DNA of 64,000 bases from Cryptomeria japonica (GCF_030272615.1 NC_081406.1:472184400-472248399), one strand, 5' to 3'. Shown: positions 34,931 to 47,192, counted from the first letter of the stretch. Translations and numbers: made by a program. The notes: generated by a model from the sequence alone, not told the origin.

Positions 34931-35915
34931 GGTTCAATTGTAATAAACATGCACAATTAATAAGACAATATTAATGAAATTATGAAGCAAATTGAAAGCT
35001 AAACAAAAGAAAACCGAAATCTCCTTTGAGATGTTCCATCTTCCTCTATTTTTTAGGACCTTGAAGGTGTTGGATTGTTGGCTCTCAGGGAAGCAATAAC
35101 CTCCAAAGTGGCATCTCAAAAGTTGAGTAGCTACTTCATGATTATGCAAATGTATGAGGCTAAGATGATTGTATGCATGATTAGCTAAAATGATGACTTA
35201 AGCTACATGATTGATAAGTGGAAACTAAATTAACATGCTAATATTAATCTAATTGTCAATTATGCTAGATGATTAAGATATAAATACCTATAGTAATGAT
35301 GTTAAAATCTAGGATGCAACAAATCTTTATTGCTCCAAAATGAGGGGTATTTATAGGATTTTTAAGGCCAAAGTTGAGGTGGCAGGAATCAACGGTTTGG
35401 ATTTGATCTAAAGATATCAAGGGCTAGAATTGAGGAAGTTGGAGAAGAGGTTGGAGGGAGGGACACATATCATCTCTATGGTGACAAGTGTCAAGGAACC
35501 TTGCTCATGAGAGGGCAAGTGTTCAAGGGAGAAGACATGTGGCCAAAGTACCATGTGTCTCAAGGAGAGGATATCCAACCCATAGGAGGTTAGAATAAAA
35601 GAGGTTAGGATGTGCAAGATACGATAGGGTTAGTTAGACCCAGGATTAGATGGAAGGGGTTAGGTTAGATGGTTAGAAGTTACGAGCCATGTGCTCAATT
35701 TGAATTTAGAAATTCAAATAATTAGGAAAATGGAAAATTAATTTCAGCAAACTTGGATTTGTTAATCTTAATTATGGGATTAGAAGAATTAATTTAAATG
35801 GGGGGAGGATTAATTAATTTAGATTAATGAATCAAAGGGGACTATTGAAATGAACTATATAAATAAATCATTTAGATTTATTTATAAGCAATGAATAGGG
35901 AAATTAATTAAATTG
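34931..35915 (-). repeat. LTR-like block, truncated
   Basis: On the minus strand, cctataaatacccctcattt at about 35336-35356 is a good TATA box with AT-rich sequence upstream (35690-35900) and a ~400-base downstream part. This is the layout of the neighbouring LTRs. No TGTAGACA start is present, so it may have been cut by insertion of G2. Boundaries are approximate. Confidence 0.35.
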
Positions 35916-37104
35916 TGCTATGCTCAAATTCATCATTTCTAAATAGGAAATAAGCACAATCATGAGTTCCTTAACTATCTAAGCAATTCAAACATAAAAC
36001 CAATAAAATAATGCAATTAAGAAATGGGAATGTAAAATATGTTAATCAAAACTCCCTATTCCATGATCGCATATGGCTTCCATTTCTCTTCTCCTCTTTG
36101 TGGTATGATGGCTCTCAGATATTGCGTTGGCAACCTGCAATTGACACAAAGATTCAAAGTTCATGATCTCTAGAGGAATTGTGAGGATTGAATGCTCAAT
36201 TTATAGATTTTTGGATGAGATTGATTGAAAGGTGGAACCGAATGATCAAGAGGTGGAACTCATGTGAGCTCACATGTTGATTGATAGTTGAATTACTGAC
36301 TTGGAGGTGAAACATAATAGATTGAATAGATTAATTGAGTCAACTGATTGAGAAAAAGCTAACTAAAAAAAGAAAAAGAATGATTGGAAGAAATAAAGAA
36401 GATGACAAAGAGAACTTGAAGATGGAAATAGAGACTAGAGAGATAAATGATTTAATTAATTAATTGATTGAATTAATTAATTTAGCATGTGCTTGCACTT
36501 TAACTTAGATTTTCAATTTAATCTTTGCATGAATTTTAATTCAAATAATTGAATTTATTCAATTCAATTTAGTATTTGAATATATTTAGAACTTGACTTT
36601 GATTTTCAATTTGATTTTTGAAATCATGCACATGTATTTGAATTTGGAAGAATTTAGAAGAATTAATTAGTTAATTAAATAATTTAAAGAAACTATTTAA
36701 TTATTTTAGAAATGGAATTTAATTAAATAATAAAGATTATTAAAATTAAAGGATTAAATCACAATTAATTAAATAATAAATATTTAATTAATATTTAGAA
36801 AAGGGGTAATGATTTGATGATTAGAGATAGAAATTGAGAATAGTATTTATTTAAATAATAAAAATTATTTAAATTATGGAATTAATCAGAATTAATTAAA
36901 TAACCAATATTTAATTGATATTTAGAAAATGATTAAAATGATTAAATGATGATAGAATAGTAAATAGAATAATTAGTAAGATGATGAGGAAATATGAAAC
37001 TAGAAGAATATGATTAATTAACTTAATTAAATAATTAAAGGATTATTTAATCAATTAGAGGAATAATTAGTACATGATCAATGAGACATTTTTAGGTGTC
37101 TACA
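35916..37104 (-). repeat. G2 3' LTR
   Basis: The minus strand opens TGTAGACACCTAAAAATG at 37104, directly after the polypurine tract. AT-rich TTAATTAATT sequence (36450-37080) is followed by a ctataaattgag TATA box at about 36209-36219, identical to that of the G1 LTR. The far end is my estimate (tgctatgctc at 35916) from length and similarity to the G1 LTR tail. Confidence 0.7.
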
Positions 37105-37120
37105 TTTGCCCCTCTTTGAG
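37105..37120 (-). other. Polypurine tract of G2
   Basis: The minus strand reads ctcaaagaggggcaaa next to the LTR start at 37104, with the same ggggcaaa core as in G1. Confidence 0.85.
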
Positions 37121-37378
37121 ACAATGTCAGAATGATATTCTTTCAAAGAAAATAAAAATTATGCCATAGTCTGCCTTGGTACCACTGTATAGTGTAAATA
37201 TGCCCCCTTAGAAAAAGTGGTCGAAAAATTCAAAAAATGAGACCATGTTTTCGATATCAGTGTAATAAGCAATCGTGTGAAATTTCACATGATTTTGAGA
37301 TCTATTGAGTAGGCTACAAGTTGTTTGAAGTTGGTCGGGACCACGGGCGTCAACGTGTCAAAAAACCCTAATTTTGAG

Positions 37379-37390
37379 CTATAAATAGAG
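37379..37390 (+). promoter_or_regulatory. TATA box of the G2 antisense gene
   Basis: The sequence ctataaatagag is a near-perfect plant TATA box, 92 bases upstream of the ATG at 37479 and about 275 bases from the LTR edge. It points away from the LTR, toward the antisense gene. Confidence 0.7.
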
Positions 37391-37556
37391 ATTTTAGGTT
37401 TTCATTTGCTCATTTGGTATTTGGTAAGTTCTTTGTTTTTCTGCTAATCTTGTTTTTTCTTGTGAGTATTTGATCATCATGGTTGGTTATAGAGCTTGGT
37501 TGCACCTATCTAACCAAGAACATTCATATCAAAGACCTCCTGGGACTAGCGACATG

Positions 37557-37931
37557 GTATTTTTCTAAATTTTTCCTAATTTTTTGCCTATTTTTTGCTA
37601 TTTTTCAAAAAAATTCTAGTGTTCAATTTTTCCTTTGCATCACACAATAGCTTGTTGGTTTTTACGCATTCGTGCTCATAATGTTACGCATTAGTTCTAA
37701 TCATACCGCATTCGTAAATTTTTTTACGCAATAGTGTTTAATGTTATGCATGCGCTCATTTCATTACGCATTCGCTATAAACGTCACGCATAAGCCATAA
37801 TTGTACTACATTAGTAGTAAATGTCACACATTTGTTGTATGTGAATGTTTTTTGTCATGCGTTTGATAATTTTTTGTTTTTTATGTTCTCGTAATCCAAT
37901 ATTTGATATTTTGAACTTTTTCTCTTTGCAG
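37557..37931 (+). other. Predicted intron of the G2 antisense gene
   Basis: The donor gacatg/gtattt at 37557 and the acceptor ttttctctttgcag ending at 37931 bound 375 T-rich bases. Joining the flanks keeps the reading frame across a phase-0 junction and puts the ATG onto the plant mobile domain. It contains the phased array 37662-37843. Confidence 0.7.
37662..37843 (+). repeat. 20-bp phased ACGCATTCG array in the G2 antisense-gene intron
   Basis: Nine units start at 37662, 37684, 37704, 37724, 37744, 37764, 37784, 37804 and 37824: one step of 22, then seven steps of exactly 20. Each starts with a variant of TTACGCATTCG (ttacgcattag, taccgcattcg, ttacgcaatag, tcacgcataag and so on), followed by about nine variable bases. 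Spacers show no common sequence. Confidence 0.85.
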
Positions 37932-40031
37932 GAGAATATTGGAGTGCTATACTATCAACAAAGCAGACCCAGTGGACTTGATCTTCATGTTGCTTTACCT
38001 GATGAGCAGATTGAGAATATCTGACAACTTGGTTTGTATTATGTGTTACACTTGCCAAAGGTTACGGCCAACAGGGCCATGATTACAACGTTGATAGAGT
38101 GGTGTCATTCTGAGACATGTTATTTCCATCTTCTGACTAGGGAGGCATCCATTACCTTAGAGGATGTATGGCATATACTATGTATTTCAATTCATGGTGA
38201 GAGAGTTGTATATGACCATGATGATGGCATTGTTGGATTGTGTGCACTTTTCGAGTGTGAGATACAGGAGTTGTAGATCAGTGGTCGGTATGACATCCCT
38301 TGGGCCTGTTTAGATTATGATGACATGACTATTGTACTATGCAGTATTGTTGGTGGTTTATTGATACCTGACAGATGAGGTCACAAATTTCTAGTGGGAT
38401 GGGGTAGAGTGCTTCATGATATGATTGTTCGTCGATGAGTATATGCATGGGGTCAACGTCTTCTTGCCATGTTGTATTATCAGATGCATGGAATTGTATA
38501 TCTTGGGTATCGGTCTATCAGTTGTGGTGTGACACTGCTCCAGACTTGGGCATGGGAGCATATTTCTATTTTGAGGCCTGTTACTCATGTTTATTTGCAG
38601 CCTAGTGAGCCTTATGCTCTTAGGTACACAACAGGTATCAGACATAGGGGTTCAGGTAACACCTTGTATTGGAGGCATCAGTTTGACATACTTCAACATT
38701 TTATTTGGAGATGTTACTTAGATTGCCCTAGTTGGGCGGATGATGTAGTACACTTCAATTTCTACCGATAACAGAGGTATCTTATCAGTAGGACTTTTGA
38801 GATGCAATGGATTATAGAGATGTATCTCCCAGGTCGGGCATTGAGAAAATTCTAAGAGGTACAGGTGACACCAGTTGCTACTGCTTACTTTGCTCGTGTA
38901 TCTCGGGAGGTATCTGATTGGGGGGGGTGTATATAGCTGCATGCTGCTTCTGCCGAGTTTGATGCTCTTTAACCATTACTCTAGCGTTGGGGTAGAGGTG
39001 CAACAGATCCAGGGACTATGCCGAAGTATGATGCATGGTTTTCCAGACATAGGCCTATTCCACTTACTGATCCTATTGTTCCGATTACAACACAATAGAT
39101 TCACCATCCTAGGTCAAGATTGAGGCTAGAGTTGGGGGTGAGAGTTGGAGGAGGAGAGGAAGGTGGAGCTGAGGGAGGAGCTAAGGGAGATGGAGGAGCG
39201 GAGGGAGAGGATGAGGGAGGAGATGAGGGAGGTGGAGCCAAGGATGTAGACATTGGTGGAGACACCGAGTCTATCAGCAGTGGAGATAGTGATGATTCTT
39301 CAAAGTCATCAAGCAACGAGGATGGAGATGATGATGATGATATGCCAAAGCTAGAGGATGTGCTTGCTGCAGAGGGTGGGAGAGGACAGGTGGGCGATAA
39401 GGATGATCCACAGATTCTTAGAGCACAGATTCAGAGTTTGGAGAAGGAGGTCACTAGATGAGATGTCGAACGAGAGGTCTACCGTGCAGACTACGATGCT
39501 TTAGAGGCTGACAGGGATCATCTCCAGGCTGCATATGACCAACACTTTCCTCTAGGTATCGATGCATGGAGTCCATCTGACAGACTTTACTACGCTGCAC
39601 AGGAGGCTTTTTACTACTGACAACTTTATCATAACACTATTCCTAAGGGATAGAGAGCTCCTAGTTATAGTTTTGTTAGAGGTCATTCTGGTTCTAGTAG
39701 GACTTCCACATGGAGGACTAGCAGTGGTGGTGTTATGGGACCACCTCGACATCCTAGGACAAGACCTAGTGGATAGGATCCACCCGCTGACAGAGGTAGT
39801 GTTGGTTGAGACATTTTGATCATGTTATCTGAGCTTCAGGCCTATTTATTGTATTCATACACATTATCATTTTTGAGTTATATATATATATGATATGCAG
39901 TTTTTGGCAGCGATCTATTTATGCTTTGTTTTCCATGCATTCTTATATGATTCTAGGAGTTATATGATGTATATCTATTTGATTCTATATGATTCATGAA
40001 TGAAATGGTTACTATATGTATGTATCAATAA

Positions 40032-40200
40032 TGTTGATGAATGCAATGGTATCTATATGTATGCATGTTAACTGATGTTTATGAATGTAATGATATCTAT
40101 ATGTATGCATATTAACTAATGTTTATGAATGCAATGGTATCTATATGAATGTATATTAACTGATGTTTATGAATGCCATGGTATCTATATGAATGCTTTT
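40032..40200. repeat. 44-bp minisatellite downstream of the G2 antisense gene
   Basis: Units at 40032, 40076, 40120 and 40164 (the last partial) share tgtttatgaatgcaatggta and tctatatg blocks. Confidence 0.92.
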
Positions 40201-42768
40201 ATTTTTTTGTATGATAATGCTAGAACAAAATTTTAGTAAGATGATAGAGAGAAGAGATTTATGAAAGGACTAATGTTAGAAAGAATATGATTTAGAGAGA
40301 AGATGGGAAATCAACAGACTATCAAAAAACACATGAGATGAGAATGAAATTGAAAGAATCACAAACCTGTGTCACATATTTTATTGTGCAACATATATTC
40401 ATCACTGGGCCTTATTATTGAACAATGAAGCTTAGCACATCAGGGTATAAGGAACCAAGATGTAAGATATCTCATTGTAGAAACAAACACGTAGCAGACA
40501 AGGAGTGAACCCTCCATTCTTGTAAATACACTAGGGATCGAGGTATGTGTGGTATTCAATAGCTGAATGCTCCTATCACAGACACCAACTAGAGAAATTT
40601 CCCTAGAACTTCATCGGTTCACACCACAGATAGCAAACAAAGAAAAAGATAATGCCCATCATGGCTCCTCTAGTCACTTGTAGACATCCTCGAGTAGCAT
40701 AGGAACATAATATGTTGCCAAATGATAAAAGATAAAGATTGACCCGAACAAAATTTAGCAGCTATACTGACCTTGTGCCTTCATTCTTAGTTGCTTGATG
40801 TGATGGTTGATAATGTCTGATCTCATAAAGTTGCGGACCCCGTTTAAGACTGACCTGTCTAATTTCGAGTGTATCCTCTTCTATTTAAGACAAGATAATG
40901 ATCACTTTGATATGGATATGATACGATTGATAAGACTATTTGATCAATTGATTGCAGATGTTTGACTGGATAGTCGTATCCTTTGTTAACTTCGTGCGAA
41001 GTGTTTGCTGGATATCTGCTAGGGTATTTTTTTCTCACAAGGCATTTTATTGCAAGTTTTTTGATTGATTGATTTTCAATTTTTTTAGTTCTTTTCCAAG
41101 AGCTTTTTCAATGTTTTTGGATTTTGAAGGACTTTTTACAACTTTTAGGATTTTTTCAAGACATTTTACAGATGTTTTTGAATTTTTTCAGGATCATATT
41201 TGAATTTTTTTGGTATTTTTTCAAGACATTTTACAGATTTTTTTTATTTCTTTCAGGATTGTATTTGAATGTTTTTGGTCTTTTTGAGTTTTTCAGTGTT
41301 TTTGGATTTTGTGTTTTTCACTATTTTTGGATTTTAAGAAGGACGTTATATGATTTTTTAGGATTTTTTTAGGACTTAATATGATTTTTAGGATTTTTTC
41401 AGTTATGCCCCCAATGTGCAGACCTGTATGACATGATGATTTGCAAAATGCATGTGGCGACAATGAATTTTTGACATGACCTATGTTAATGCAATATGCA
41501 TGATGAAGATGCATTTCCTATTCGAACAAGGTTGACTATGTTAGTTTAGCCTTTTGTAATACACCAATTGAAATGGAGGTTCAAAAAATTTCATAGATAA
41601 GCGGTCAATCGATCCCTAAGGTCCTTTGGAACATTCAACTCAACACACGTAGTGACTAGGATTTAAAAATGGAGAAGCAGAAAACTTCCCCATTGGTTCT
41701 TGAAACTTTGATCTTCTTTTGCCCATGTATGTGCAGATAAGTTAATTCCTTCTCTTATGTTCACTAAAGATCCTTAGCATCCTATATGACTAGCTACATG
41801 GATTATCCTAACTTCAAAAGAATCTTGAATAGAGCCTTGCTGCCAGCAAGCTTTTAGAGCTCCGCAAGGTTATAAACTGTAATTTCTCAAATATTGCTTT
41901 GTTGCCAGTAGGTGTTCATAGCGGTGATGGAGCTATTTGCATATTCCCATAGTCAATTTTTTTTGTTGCACTTGCGTGCGTGATAGTTCAGTTATATATC
42001 ATTGCTCTTTCACCTTGAGATGAATATTTGGCATAGCTTTTTTTTTGCTTTTTTTTTCTTGCCTTGACTTGTAAGTAATGAAACCTACTTGGGTGTGACA
42101 ATTATAGCGGCGCTGAAGTAGAATTTTAGATTTTTCACTATTCATATGATCAACTAGGTGTCTAGAATGAATTAGAGATTTCCTTACTATGTTTGAGATA
42201 TAGCAATTGATATATTTTGGGTTAACAAGTCTCAAGTAGTGAAATCACTACCCAACCATAAGTAAAGCGTCATCACAGGGTAATGTTGAAAATGAATGAC
42301 CTTAGAACCTCAAAGACTTTGTGTTTGAATATCTAAGAAAGGAGATGACCCTTGCTTCTCTTGAATGCAAATGAATGATAAACTTGAACAGATGCCTTGT
42401 TTTATTGATGTTGCTATATGAACATGCAAAAACTTTGAGAATGCGATGCATTTGAAAAAGAAACTTTATGTGATGCAGTGTTTTGAATAATATGATATGT
42501 AATGTGGAAAGTAAAACCTAAACTAACCCAGCCCTTAGGTATAATATTGTTTAAGGTGCATGTTGTTCATAGGGTCAAAGAGTGGATCTCCCTCCATGGC
42601 AGCCAAATTATATACTCCATTTCCTATAACCCTTGTTATGATGAAAGGACCTAGCCAGTTAGGTTCAAATTTCCCTGGCTTTTCTCATTCCGCTAGGTTC
42701 CTTTGGTTGTCTTTAAGAACTAGATCTCCCACTTCAAAATTTCATGGGATGGCTCATTTATTATAACT
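40201..42768. other. G2 3' non-coding region after integrase
   Basis: No supported ORF. A T-rich tract at 41030-41400 contains a ~67-base unit repeated twice (tttttcaagacattttacag at about 41153 and 41220) and further ttttaggatttttt pieces. Frames here are low-complexity Phe-rich shadows. Confidence 0.5.
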
Positions 42769-43700
42769 CTATCTCAGTCTATTTTGATAACCTTGCAGAT
42801 GGTTGAATGTTGTTTGTCTCTTTTCATCAAGCATTGCTAGCTCTTGTAATCTTGCTACCCGGTAGTCTTCCTTTGATATGATGTTCTGTAAGGAGACTCT
42901 TAGAGATGGTATTTCTATTTCAATGGGGAGTATTGCTTCTATACCATAGACCAAGGAATATGGTGTTGCTCCTGTAGGGGTGCGTACTCCTATTCTATAA
43001 GCCCAAACAATGAGATTTAACTGGAGATGATAGTCCCGTCCTGTGTTAGTGACAACTTTCTTAAGGATTTTCAATATTGTTTTATTTGTTGCCTCTGCTT
43101 GTCCATTGCTTTGCAGATAATATGGCATGGCAAATCTCTGTTGTATTTGAAATTTATCACACAATTCTTTCACTTCTTGATTTTTAAATGGACTCCCATT
43201 ATCTATTACGAAGCACATTGGAATCCCATATGTACAGATAATGTAATTGAGCATGAACTTTGCTATTTGCTTTCCAGTAGTGTATGTAAGAGGAATTGCC
43301 CTAACCCATTTGGTAAAGTTCTCAGTGGTTGTTAAGATGAACTTGTACCCATTGGAAGAAGTAGGATTGATTTTACCCACTAGATATAATCCCCATTGTG
43401 AAAATGGCCATGGTGATGTAATGGGTTGAAGATCTTGTGATGGTGCCTGAATGAGATCTCCATGCATTTGGCATTTCTTACATTTCTGCTCATATTTATA
43501 AGCATCCTTTTCCATAGTTTGCCAGTAATAACCCATTCTTAACAATTTATTTGATAATGGTGGACCACTTTGGTGCACCCCACAAATTCCATCATGGACT
43601 TCCTTTAGAGAAAGTTGCGCTTCATTTTTATCAAGACATCAGAGAAGAGTTCCATCAAATCCCTTTCTATACAATGTATCAGCTATAATGATGTGTCTAG
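42769..43700 (-). pseudogene. G2 integrase
   Basis: The longest pol frame in the window runs 43578-42769. The zinc domain shows GYYWQTMEKDAYKYEQKCKK with the C-x2-C cysteines intact. The core shows WGLYLVGKINP, where the first catalytic Asp is Tyr, then FVIDNGSPFKN (second Asp) and SNGQAEATNK (Glu). It is closely related to the G1 integrase (IEIPSLRVSLQNI against IEIPSLRVLLQNI). The C-terminus past 42769 lies in other frames. Confidence 0.9.
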
Positions 43701-43869
43701 ATGCCTGATGAATAAGAGTCTTCTTTGATTTCTGGATAGATCTGGTGACATGTAATGAGTGTGTAAATATGTATATATTTCATTGTACCATGGGGATTCT
43801 GGACCCACAATTGCACATACATATTTTGTTGAGGGAGTCTCACATGCCAATATCATCAACTATTCTATA

Positions 43870-44300
43870 ATAAACTCAAATTGAGTTTCATTAGTAGGCA
43901 TATTCAGAAGAGATCCTATGGTAGCCATGGCATCTACTACCTTGTCTTGTATCCTTGGAATCTGTTCGAAAGTAATTTTGCTGAAGTGCTCCTTGTAATC
44001 TTCTATCAATTTCTTATAAGGCATGAGTTTGTTATCTTTCGTGTTGCAGTCATCATTGACCTGGTTTACAATTAATTGTGAATCACCATAGACCTATAAA
44101 TCTTTTATTCTTTGATGTACAGTTGTACAAAACCCTATGATGAGAGCTTCATATTCAGTTATATTGTTTGTGCATGGAAATTTTATCCTAAATTACTTAG
44201 GTATAGAATCCCCTTGAGGGGCGACAAAAAGAATCCCTACTCCAGATCCATGACTTGTATATGACCCATCAAAATATAATTTCCATATTATAGATGTAGT
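43870..44300 (-). pseudogene. G2 second (archaeal-like) RNase H
   Basis: WKLYFDGSYTSHGSGVGILF (about 44293-44235) and, past a stop, NNITEYEALI and VYGDSQLIVNQV give the D, E, D core of the extra RNase H of Tat elements. G2 keeps more of this domain than G1. Confidence 0.8.
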
Positions 44301-45800
44301 TAATGTAAACACTGATTCATCTAGAAATTCTATCAACAACGGGTGACTATCTTGTAAAGGAGCCTCTGCTAACTCATCTGCTATAAATTTTCCTTTGATG
44401 GCCTTTTTGTCTATGTACTCTATATCAAACTCGCTCAAGATGATGACCCACTTAGCCAATCTCCTGATCAATGTTGCTTTGCTCAATAGGTACTTAATTG
44501 GATCAAAGCATGCAATGAGTTGTACTTTATGACTCAACATGTAATATTTGATCTTTGAGATGTGAAGATTACTGCTAAGCATGCTTTCTCTATAGGAGTA
44601 TAATTAAGCTCATAACCGATCGAAGTTCTACTTATATAATAAATGGATCTTTCTTTTCCTTGTTCATAATGTTGTGCCAATAGGGATCCTAGAGATGAGT
44701 TTGTTGCTAATATGTATAGCAATAGAGGTTTTCCTAGAGTAGGTGATACTAACACTGGTGTATTTAGAAGATAATCTTTCACATCTTTGAAAGCTTCTTG
44801 GAATTGTTCTATCCATTTAAAAGTAATTCCTTTCCTAAGTAAATACTAGAAGGGGTGACACTTATTTTCCAACTATGCTATGAATCTCCTTATGGATTGC
44901 AGTCTTCCTTGTTACCCTCTTAGTTGTTTAAGTGTTGATGGAGGTTGCATATCTATGATTGCCTTGACCTTGGCAGGGTCTACTTCAATTCCTCTATTGG
45001 ACATAATAAACCCTAACAGTTTACTTGATGTTACATCAAACACACACTTCTTCGGGTTTAGTCTGACATTATACTGCTCCAAACAATCAAATATTTGTGC
45101 AAGGACCGAAAGGTGATCTTCTCTTGTATGTGATTTAGCCAATAAGTCATCCAAATAATCTTCCATTATGTTGTGGATCATGTCATGAAATAGCATTGTC
45201 ATGGCTCTTTGGTATGTTGCTTTAGCATTTTTGAGACCAAATGACATCACATTCTAGCATTATGTTCCCCATGGGAAGGTAAAGGTCATTTTATGTTGAT
45301 CTTCTGGCACAATTTTAATTTGGTTGTATCCTGAAAAACCATCCATTAATGATAGCATTTCATTTCCAGCTGTTAGATCAACTATCATATTGATATTGGG
45401 TAGCACAAAGTCATTCTTAGGACAAGCTTTATTTAGATCTCAAAAATCAGTACAGATTCTTATGCCTCATGTGGGCTTAGTCATAGGTACCAAGTTGGAT
45501 ATCCATTCCACATAGTCAATAGGTTGAATGAAACGTACACCCAGCAGCTTTTGTAGTTCTATTTTAACTAGTAATGCAATACTTGGATGCATTTTTCTCA
45601 ATTTTTGCTTGTAAGGTTTAACTCTTGTTATCAAAGGTAAATGATGCAACACTAATTCAAGGTCTAAGCCTAGCATATCTACATAGGACCAAGCAAAATT
45701 GATAGGTCGTTGCTTGTAAAAATAAATGAATATGTCTTTTTCTTCTTTATTTAGTGATTTTGCTAGATGGATTTTATGTACAAGCTCTCCTTCTGCTATG
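44301..45800 (-). pseudogene. G2 reverse transcriptase and RT-linked RNase H
   Basis: RT motifs run from FAWSYVDMLGLD (about 45695) through RICTDF-stop-DLNKACPK (TGA at 45440-45442), MSFGLKNAKATYQRAM (45250) and YLDDLLAKS (about 45155) to LNPKKCVFDV and LLGFIMS. RNase H follows (SSLGSLLAQHYEQG, YYISRTSIGYELNYTPIEKA, LSEFDIEYIDKKAIKG). The catalytic motif is YLDD where G1 has YVDD. At least two frame changes and several stops are present. Confidence 0.9.
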
Positions 45801-46412
45801 TTTACTTCCTCAATTTCTTCTATACGAAATGCTGAACTTTCTCTTTCAATATGAAGGTTATCCAACTCGCTCTTGCCATTATGGGTGGTTTGATCTATAT
45901 CTTCTATTGTAGAGGTAATTTCCTCTCCAAAGTATGTTGTCCTATCCAGGTCTACAACAAACCCTACTTTGTGGTCACCTTGTGGAAATCCCTCTGACTT
46001 CGAGGAATTATGCACTTGCTTCATCGTTTTGAAACCAATCTAGCGTTGGTTTTCCTTCTTTCCCCTAATCAATCAAGTGTGAATGTACAAGGGGTAAGTC
46101 ATTACTCCCTTCTATAGTAGATTCTGGTAACATGAAGACTTGATTGTTTGAATGACTTGGTGTATTTTCATCTTGTGTAAGATTTATTTGATACCTTAGT
46201 ATGACACTTGTTCATGGGCTAGAATCATGGAGTGATAAGAAATCATAGTCATGAGAGTCTGTCTCACTTTCAATGTATGTTTCATCATCTGAGCTATCAT
46301 CACTTATCTCTTCTTGTTCCTGCTGCTAATTCTATTGCAGATTGACTGGTCTTCTTTGGATAGTAGTTACCCTTCTTAAGCCTGGTATAAGCCTTTGCAA
46401 TCTTTCTTCATT
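45801..46412 (-). pseudogene. G2 linker between G-patch region and RT
   Basis: The frame 46024-45467 opens with an acidic linker (STIEDIDQTTHNGKSELDNL) before RT. Between 46025 and 46412 the frame is broken and only acidic, Ser/Asp-rich coding traces are visible. No separate domain is recognised. Confidence 0.55.
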
Positions 46413-46970
46413 TTATTCATTAGGTCGAGCTTGAGTCATTTCCCATGGCAGAATTATTGATAATAACCATGGATTAGATTCATCTGTTGGTGGTAAATCT
46501 GCATCTATTGCAACATTAGCTTGTATTGTTGTGTCAACAACTGCATCATTTTGTGACTCAGTGCTAGGCTCTTGCAGGAGTTGTCTCATGTCTTCCCCAT
46601 CTGATTCTGTGCTAGGTAATGTGGGTACTTGATTACTTGTTTGAGATGAAGAGGGAAGCACCCACGTGGACAAATCCCTTTGTGGTATGTAGTTTGATGG
46701 TTTCATTAGTCTATTTAGTATATCAAGGGTACGTTGTCTTGCTTCTGTGATATGTGGTACATGCTTATACCCCAATCCTTGATTCCCTGGATTGTCATTA
46801 GGAATAATAGGTTCTAGTCTTCCTTGTTTCTGTAACCCTAGGTCTATGGTACCATCATATCCATGTCTTTGGAGCATTATGAATCCATTTCCATACTGAT
46901 CTATGGGTATTCTGGGTATTCTCATATGATCCTCTTCTTTATATATCCAATGGTTGACATATTCATTCAA
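46413..46970 (-). pseudogene. G2 G-patch-like region
   Basis: GNGFIMLQRHGYDGTIDLGLQKQGR corresponds in place and spacing to the G1 G-patch (GYKGHGLGLEEKGR), followed by NQGLGYKHVPHI. Two of the glycines are replaced, so the domain is degenerate. A Ser/Thr/Asp linker fills the rest. Confidence 0.65.
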
Positions 46971-47192
46971 GGATTCTTCTTGTAAGTCACCCCATCTAAT
47001 GAAAGAGCATGAGTATGTGTATCTAATAATTTCTTTTCCTTTGTCTTATTTTTGTACTACATTCTGAGGTTTCCCAAAATACTTAGGAGATAGAGACAAT
47101 TGTTTCCCACTTGAAATATTTGCCATAGAATACTCTCCACAACCCATATCTTGTATTTGTAAGGAGGACGTTGTAGGCATATTCTTTTTTCT

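Larger units (their letters stand above)
37479..39830 (+). pseudogene. G2 antisense gene with plant mobile domain, two exons
   Basis: Exon 1 is 37479-37556 (MVGYRAWLHLSNQ...SDM, 26 codons). Exon 2 starts at 37932 and continues in the same phase. The stops in exon 2 (first at about 38022) look like decay. The plant mobile domain shows as LPDEQIENI, TANRAMITTLIEW, LTREASITLEDVWHIL (about 38130-38180) and LLQTWAWEHI (about 38530-38560). An acidic Gly/Glu-rich stretch (39130-39400) and a coiled coil (LRAQIQSLEKEVTR, then YDALEADRDHLQAAYDQ) follow, then a Ser/Arg-rich end. G1 carries the same architecture. In Arabidopsis, proteins with this domain act in nuclear gene and transposon silencing; a role for the element version is not known to me. 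Confidence 0.82.

Noticed and set aside
36080-36170. Splice acceptor tcaattgcaggttgcc in the G2 LTR, resembling tttttgcaggttgcc in the G1 leader
   Set aside because: The match is short and the positions are not equivalent (LTR against leader), so I do not claim a conserved intron.
41124-41372. Phe-rich plus-strand ORF as a membrane protein
   Set aside because: It is low-complexity T-rich DNA with a duplicated unit, and it lies in the 3' non-coding part of G2.
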